A DNA stretch of 64,000 bases from Acetatifactor aquisgranensis. GTDB lineage: Bacteria; Bacillota; Clostridia; Lachnospirales; Lachnospiraceae. The stretch covers positions 56,362 through 120,361 of the forward strand of contig NZ_CALPDH010000020.1 of the NCBI RefSeq assembly GCF_943193215.1. The letters are read 5' to 3'. Below are positions 61,707 through 64,000 of this stretch, in pieces. Below the pieces are notes generated by a model that did no database searches, had not been told where the DNA came from, and saw nothing but the letters and a program-made list of their open reading frames with translations. The stretch's first letter is position 1, and each line of letters begins with the position of its first letter. The position numbers were made by a program, and so were the translations under genes.

Positions 61707-62136
61707 GTGAAAGCACCTCTATTTCTTTGTGCAGAAGCCGTAAAGTCCTGCGGATTTGATACCCGGTCGTACTCCGGCAGCGTCCGTACATTTCCCAGAT
61801 TTCCCGCTGTGTGTAATGCCCGAAAAAGTAAAGGAAAATGATTTCCCGGTTCTTCTCCGGCAGAGATAACAGGGCGGCGGCAAGCTCCCCATTGGTGAGG
61901 ATAACTGTCTGACCGCATATCGTAACGGGGTATTCTTCATAGGGTGCTTCAAAATATTCGTCTGTTGTGCTTAAAGGATAAAACTTTTCTTCTGTGAGGT
62001 ATTCAAGGGAGATTTCTTTTTGCCGCCGCCTGCTCCTGTCACGCCATGCGTTGATAGCCGCAAAGCGTATGACGGTCTTGCAATAGCCATTAAAAGCATA
62101 CATGATGTGTTCTCTGTATGCTTCTGTATAAGGCAT
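61678..62136 (-). CDS. Element-encoded sigma-70-like regulator
   Basis: 152 residues. The C-terminal half has a sigma region 4-type HTH (LSLPEKNREIIFLYFFGHYT, QREIWEMYGRCRSTTGYQIR). Paired with the small HTH protein in conjugative transposons, where such proteins control excision or transfer genes. AAAGGGGGAATC precedes the ATG. Confidence 0.87.
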   Translation of the reverse strand: MPYTEAYREHIMYAFNGYCKTVIRFAAINAWRDRSRRRQKEISLEYLTEEKFYPLSTTDEYFEAPYEEYPVTICGQTVILTNGELAAALLSLPEKNREIIFLYFFGHYTQREIWEMYGRCRSTTGYQIRRTLRLLHKEIEVLSHGKSEPFAL

Positions 62137-62263
62137 AGATGATTCCCCCTTTCTCCCACATGGGGCGTTGCATAATTGATAGTTACATTTTTATATTTCA
62201 AAGAGGCAGCTTTTTAGGTTGTTGCTCTTTGACTATCTTTTATCATTCAGCCAAATAAAAAAG

Positions 62264-62791
62264 CTATTTTTTCAGATATTGCAAAATCGGTTCAATATAC
62301 TTTTTGTCTGAAATGTCATAAGATGAAGAAATCATTTTTACCATTATTTCTTCCGCTTCTGTCTTATCTTTTTTTGATTTAAGTGTTTTTACAAACATTT
62401 TCATCATCAGTTTAGATGGCGTAGACATTTTTTCATAATTGAACCCTCCCGGACAGTAAAAGGTCTTTACTTTTTTCTGTTCTGATTCGTTGAAATTCCG
62501 TTTAAGGGCTATATCTATTTCCGGGTTGTCTATCGGGCTTCCTCCAACACAAAATGCAATCAGCTTCTTATCTGCCCACTTATCCATATTTTGCTTAAAC
62601 CAACTAATTTTACTGATACTGCCCGCACAAGCCCAACCTCCAAAAATAATTGCTTCATATGAAGCCAAATCTTTCTTTTTTGCGGCTGATAATTCAAAGC
62701 AATCAGCCCCCGCTGCTTCCGCTATCCATTCAGCATAGCGTTTTGTAAATCCTGTTTGTGAAGTGTAAATTACGATTGTTTTCATCAGCAT
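62264..62791 (-). CDS. Flavodoxin-like protein
   Basis: 175 residues; GAGGGAG precedes the ATG. FMN phosphate loop TIVIYTSQTGFTKRYAEWIA, then FGGWACAGSISKISWFKQNM and YCPGGFNYEKMSTPSKL. This is the flavodoxin-domain (DUF5/HemG-like) type; an electron carrier or menaquinone/quinone-linked reductase. It follows an FMN-binding gene by 12 bp in an operon with marR, so a flavin redox role under MarR control is likely. Confidence 0.9.
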   Translation of the reverse strand: MLMKTIVIYTSQTGFTKRYAEWIAEAAGADCFELSAAKKKDLASYEAIIFGGWACAGSISKISWFKQNMDKWADKKLIAFCVGGSPIDNPEIDIALKRNFNESEQKKVKTFYCPGGFNYEKMSTPSKLMMKMFVKTLKSKKDKTEAEEIMVKMISSSYDISDKKYIEPILQYLKK

Positions 62792-62803
62792 AAATCTCCC
62801 TCT

Positions 62804-63187
62804 TTAATTTTCTATTGCATTTTCAACAGCTTTTAAGATACATTTACTACTTACCGTAGCTCCCGATACTGCGTCTATATCTAATGACTGTTCTTGCACT
62901 ACATCATTGACTATACTTTCTGCCGTACTCCCCAGCCCATTATCGTGTTGCAAAATAGTAATATTGGTTATCCGATGATTGCTGACTGATACCTCAACTT
63001 TCACATGGACGGGGGTAATCGAATATTCACCTATATAATTCCCGTCTTGAACACTCGATATATCGGGCATAGATACAGAAATATTTTGAACATTCCTAAC
63101 CATATTTCCAATTATGATTTTTCCTACAATAAACAAAAATAAAACAACAATAAATGTTATCAGCAGCACTTTTTTACCTTTTTTCAT
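62804..63187 (-). CDS. Membrane-anchored FMN-binding domain protein
   Basis: 127 residues from ATG 63187 (AGAGGA upstream). An N-terminal membrane helix VLLITFIVVLFLFIVGKII is followed by an FMN-binding domain with VSGATVSSKCILKAVENAI, the covalent-flavin Thr motif (SGATxxS) found in RnfG/NqrC-type proteins. Faces outside the membrane. It starts inside the last codons of marR. Confidence 0.92.
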   Translation of the reverse strand: MKKGKKVLLITFIVVLFLFIVGKIIIGNMVRNVQNISVSMPDISSVQDGNYIGEYSITPVHVKVEVSVSNHRITNITILQHDNGLGSTAESIVNDVVQEQSLDIDAVSGATVSSKCILKAVENAIEN

Positions 63188-63665
63188 CTGCAATCCTCTT
63201 TTCCAAATTTTCTATTCCGGCATATAGTCTTGATAAAAGAGTAAAAAGGGTTTCAATTTCTTTGTCTGTATAAACTTCAAAAAGATATTTCAATTCCTCT
63301 TGGTATTCAGAAAAGTCATTTGTATAAAAGTCATTTACCTTTTCTGTGGGGCAGATACACATAGCTCTTGTATCATGCGGGCTTTGTTGAATAGTAATAA
63401 ACCCTTTTTTCATCAAAACATCAGCCAACTTTTTGATATTTTGTCTTGAACAGCCTAACAAATTTCCTAATTGAGTAAATGTTAGCTGTTCTTTTGATTG
63501 CCTGATTATTGACAATAACATAAATTGCTTTAATGATACCTCTGGAATATGGTTATCAAAAAGCGTTTGTAGCTTATTTCCGGCGATAAATAATGTACTG
63601 AAAATAGCCTTTCTTTGGTTCTCCGTAGAACTTGAAAATCTTTTAGTCAAATCATCTAAATTCAT
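63174..63665 (-). CDS. MarR family transcriptional regulator
   Basis: 163 residues; AAGGAGGG precedes the ATG. Winged helix at ~55-110 (LTFTQLGNLLGCSRQNIKKL, ADVLMKKGFITIQQSPHDTR). First gene of the operon with the FMN-binding and flavodoxin genes. Two palindromes overlie its promoter, so autorepression relieved by a ligand or oxidant is likely. A Cys in LGCSRQN lies in the recognition helix region. Confidence 0.92.
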   Translation of the reverse strand: MNLDDLTKRFSSSTENQRKAIFSTLFIAGNKLQTLFDNHIPEVSLKQFMLLSIIRQSKEQLTFTQLGNLLGCSRQNIKKLADVLMKKGFITIQQSPHDTRAMCICPTEKVNDFYTNDFSEYQEELKYLFEVYTDKEIETLFTLLSRLYAGIENLEKRIADEKR

Positions 63666-63681
63666 GTAGCCCTCCTTATTA

Positions 63682-63693
63682 GCAACTTGTTGC
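63682..63693 (-). promoter_or_regulatory. MarR operator-like palindrome O1
   Basis: GCAACTTGTTGC is a perfect palindrome with 5-bp arms, located between the -10 box and the marR ribosome site. Confidence 0.75.
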
Positions 63694-63700
63694 GCTTTTG

Positions 63701-63729
63701 ATTATAGCAACAAGTTACCTATATGTCAA
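63701..63729 (-). promoter_or_regulatory. marR operon promoter with operator O2
   Basis: On the minus strand TTGACA (63729-63724) and TATAAT (63706-63701) are both perfect consensus boxes with a 17-bp spacer. The spacer contains GTAACTTGTTGC (63718-63707), a near-copy of O1, whose centre lies 25 bp from it. Binding there would block RNA polymerase directly. Confidence 0.85.
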
Positions 63730-64000
63730 TATGAATGATAGAAATGACAGGGGTTCCGTAGTAGTCGGCACTGTGCGTAATGTGCATAACTTGCTATCTT
63801 ATGGTGTTGTGGGAAAGTCTGTTTGCAGAATGTGGGAAAGCTGCGCTTTAGCTTTTCCATGTTCTGTGAACGGACTTTTCCATGACGGAATAGCAAGTTT
63901 ATCCTTAAATTAAGATAAACAGGCTTATCCTTAAGACATTTTTATCCCCATCTTTTTGAAACTGCCCGTATCCTTGGTGTTTAAGTACAAAAAGATGAGG
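63730..64000. other. Right edge, non-coding plus possible gene end
   Basis: 270 bp with repeated TATCCTTAA and GGGAAAG motifs. On the minus strand a frame entering from the right edge (LIFLYLNTKDTGSFKKMGIK, stop at about 63930) may be the 3' end of a gene outside the window. No full gene is seen. Confidence 0.35.

Overview
The window reads as chromosomal DNA from a Gram-positive, low-to-middle GC Clostridia, most likely a gut Lachnospiraceae. Supporting signs are AGGAGG-type ribosome sites throughout, a T-box leader on leuS, a class B sortase with BspA-type leucine-rich-repeat surface proteins, a Rpn/PDDEXK-type nuclease, a Uma2-type nuclease, TnpW, and a Tn1549-like mobilisation module. No rRNA gene, complete tRNA or CRISPR array was seen.

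Layout. (1) 1-5.3 kb: the 3' end of an ABC exporter, three family-2 glycosyltransferases, a PilZ protein and a VanZ-like membrane protein; this looks like the edge of a cell-surface glycan locus. (2) 5.3-11.6 kb: housekeeping genes, namely prephenate dehydrogenase with an ACT domain, an EF-G-like GTPase, and leucyl-tRNA synthetase behind a T-box. (3) 11.6-23.1 kb: three small unknown proteins, sortase B with a long cytoplasmic extension, a Rpn-family nuclease, a 1641-residue BspA-like protein ending in a TPTTG-type sorting signal, and a second secreted BspA-like protein. Sortase and the large surface protein have almost the same promoter. (4) 23.2-29.8 kb: methyl-accepting chemotaxis protein, merR plus ferredoxin-type aldo/keto reductase, GH13 alpha-glucosidase and Uma2 protein.

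(5) 30-55.6 kb is the accessory heart of the window. A roughly 4.6-kb cassette (oligoendopeptidase F, a DUF4299-like gene, and an LRR plus zinc-ribbon gene) is present twice, at about 30.0-34.6 and 40.7-45.0 kb. The second DUF4299 copy is broken and the LRR copies have diverged in a charged linker. Between and after the copies lie lipoproteins, a SUKH/SMI1 protein, unknown proteins that share domains with the LRR genes, an AbrB/RelE toxin-antitoxin pair, a Panacea-type antitoxin, an FGE-like protein, and many truncated pieces of the same families. The pattern (duplication, mosaic gene ends, frameshifted relics, immunity-type domains, no visible toxin) suggests a fast-evolving immunity-type or lineage-specific defence island. 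A family of about 102-bp palindromic repeats (three copies) marks this region.

(6) 55.9-58.7 kb returns to ordinary genes: a 5'-3' exonuclease, a YitT-type transporter and an alpha/beta hydrolase. (7) 59-64 kb is a degraded integrative or mobilisable element of Tn1549 type. It holds the truncated 5' part of a group II intron abutting a truncated relaxase, MobC, a GNAT acetyltransferase, HTH and sigma-like regulators, and a MarR-FMN-binding-flavodoxin operon with a clear operator/promoter.
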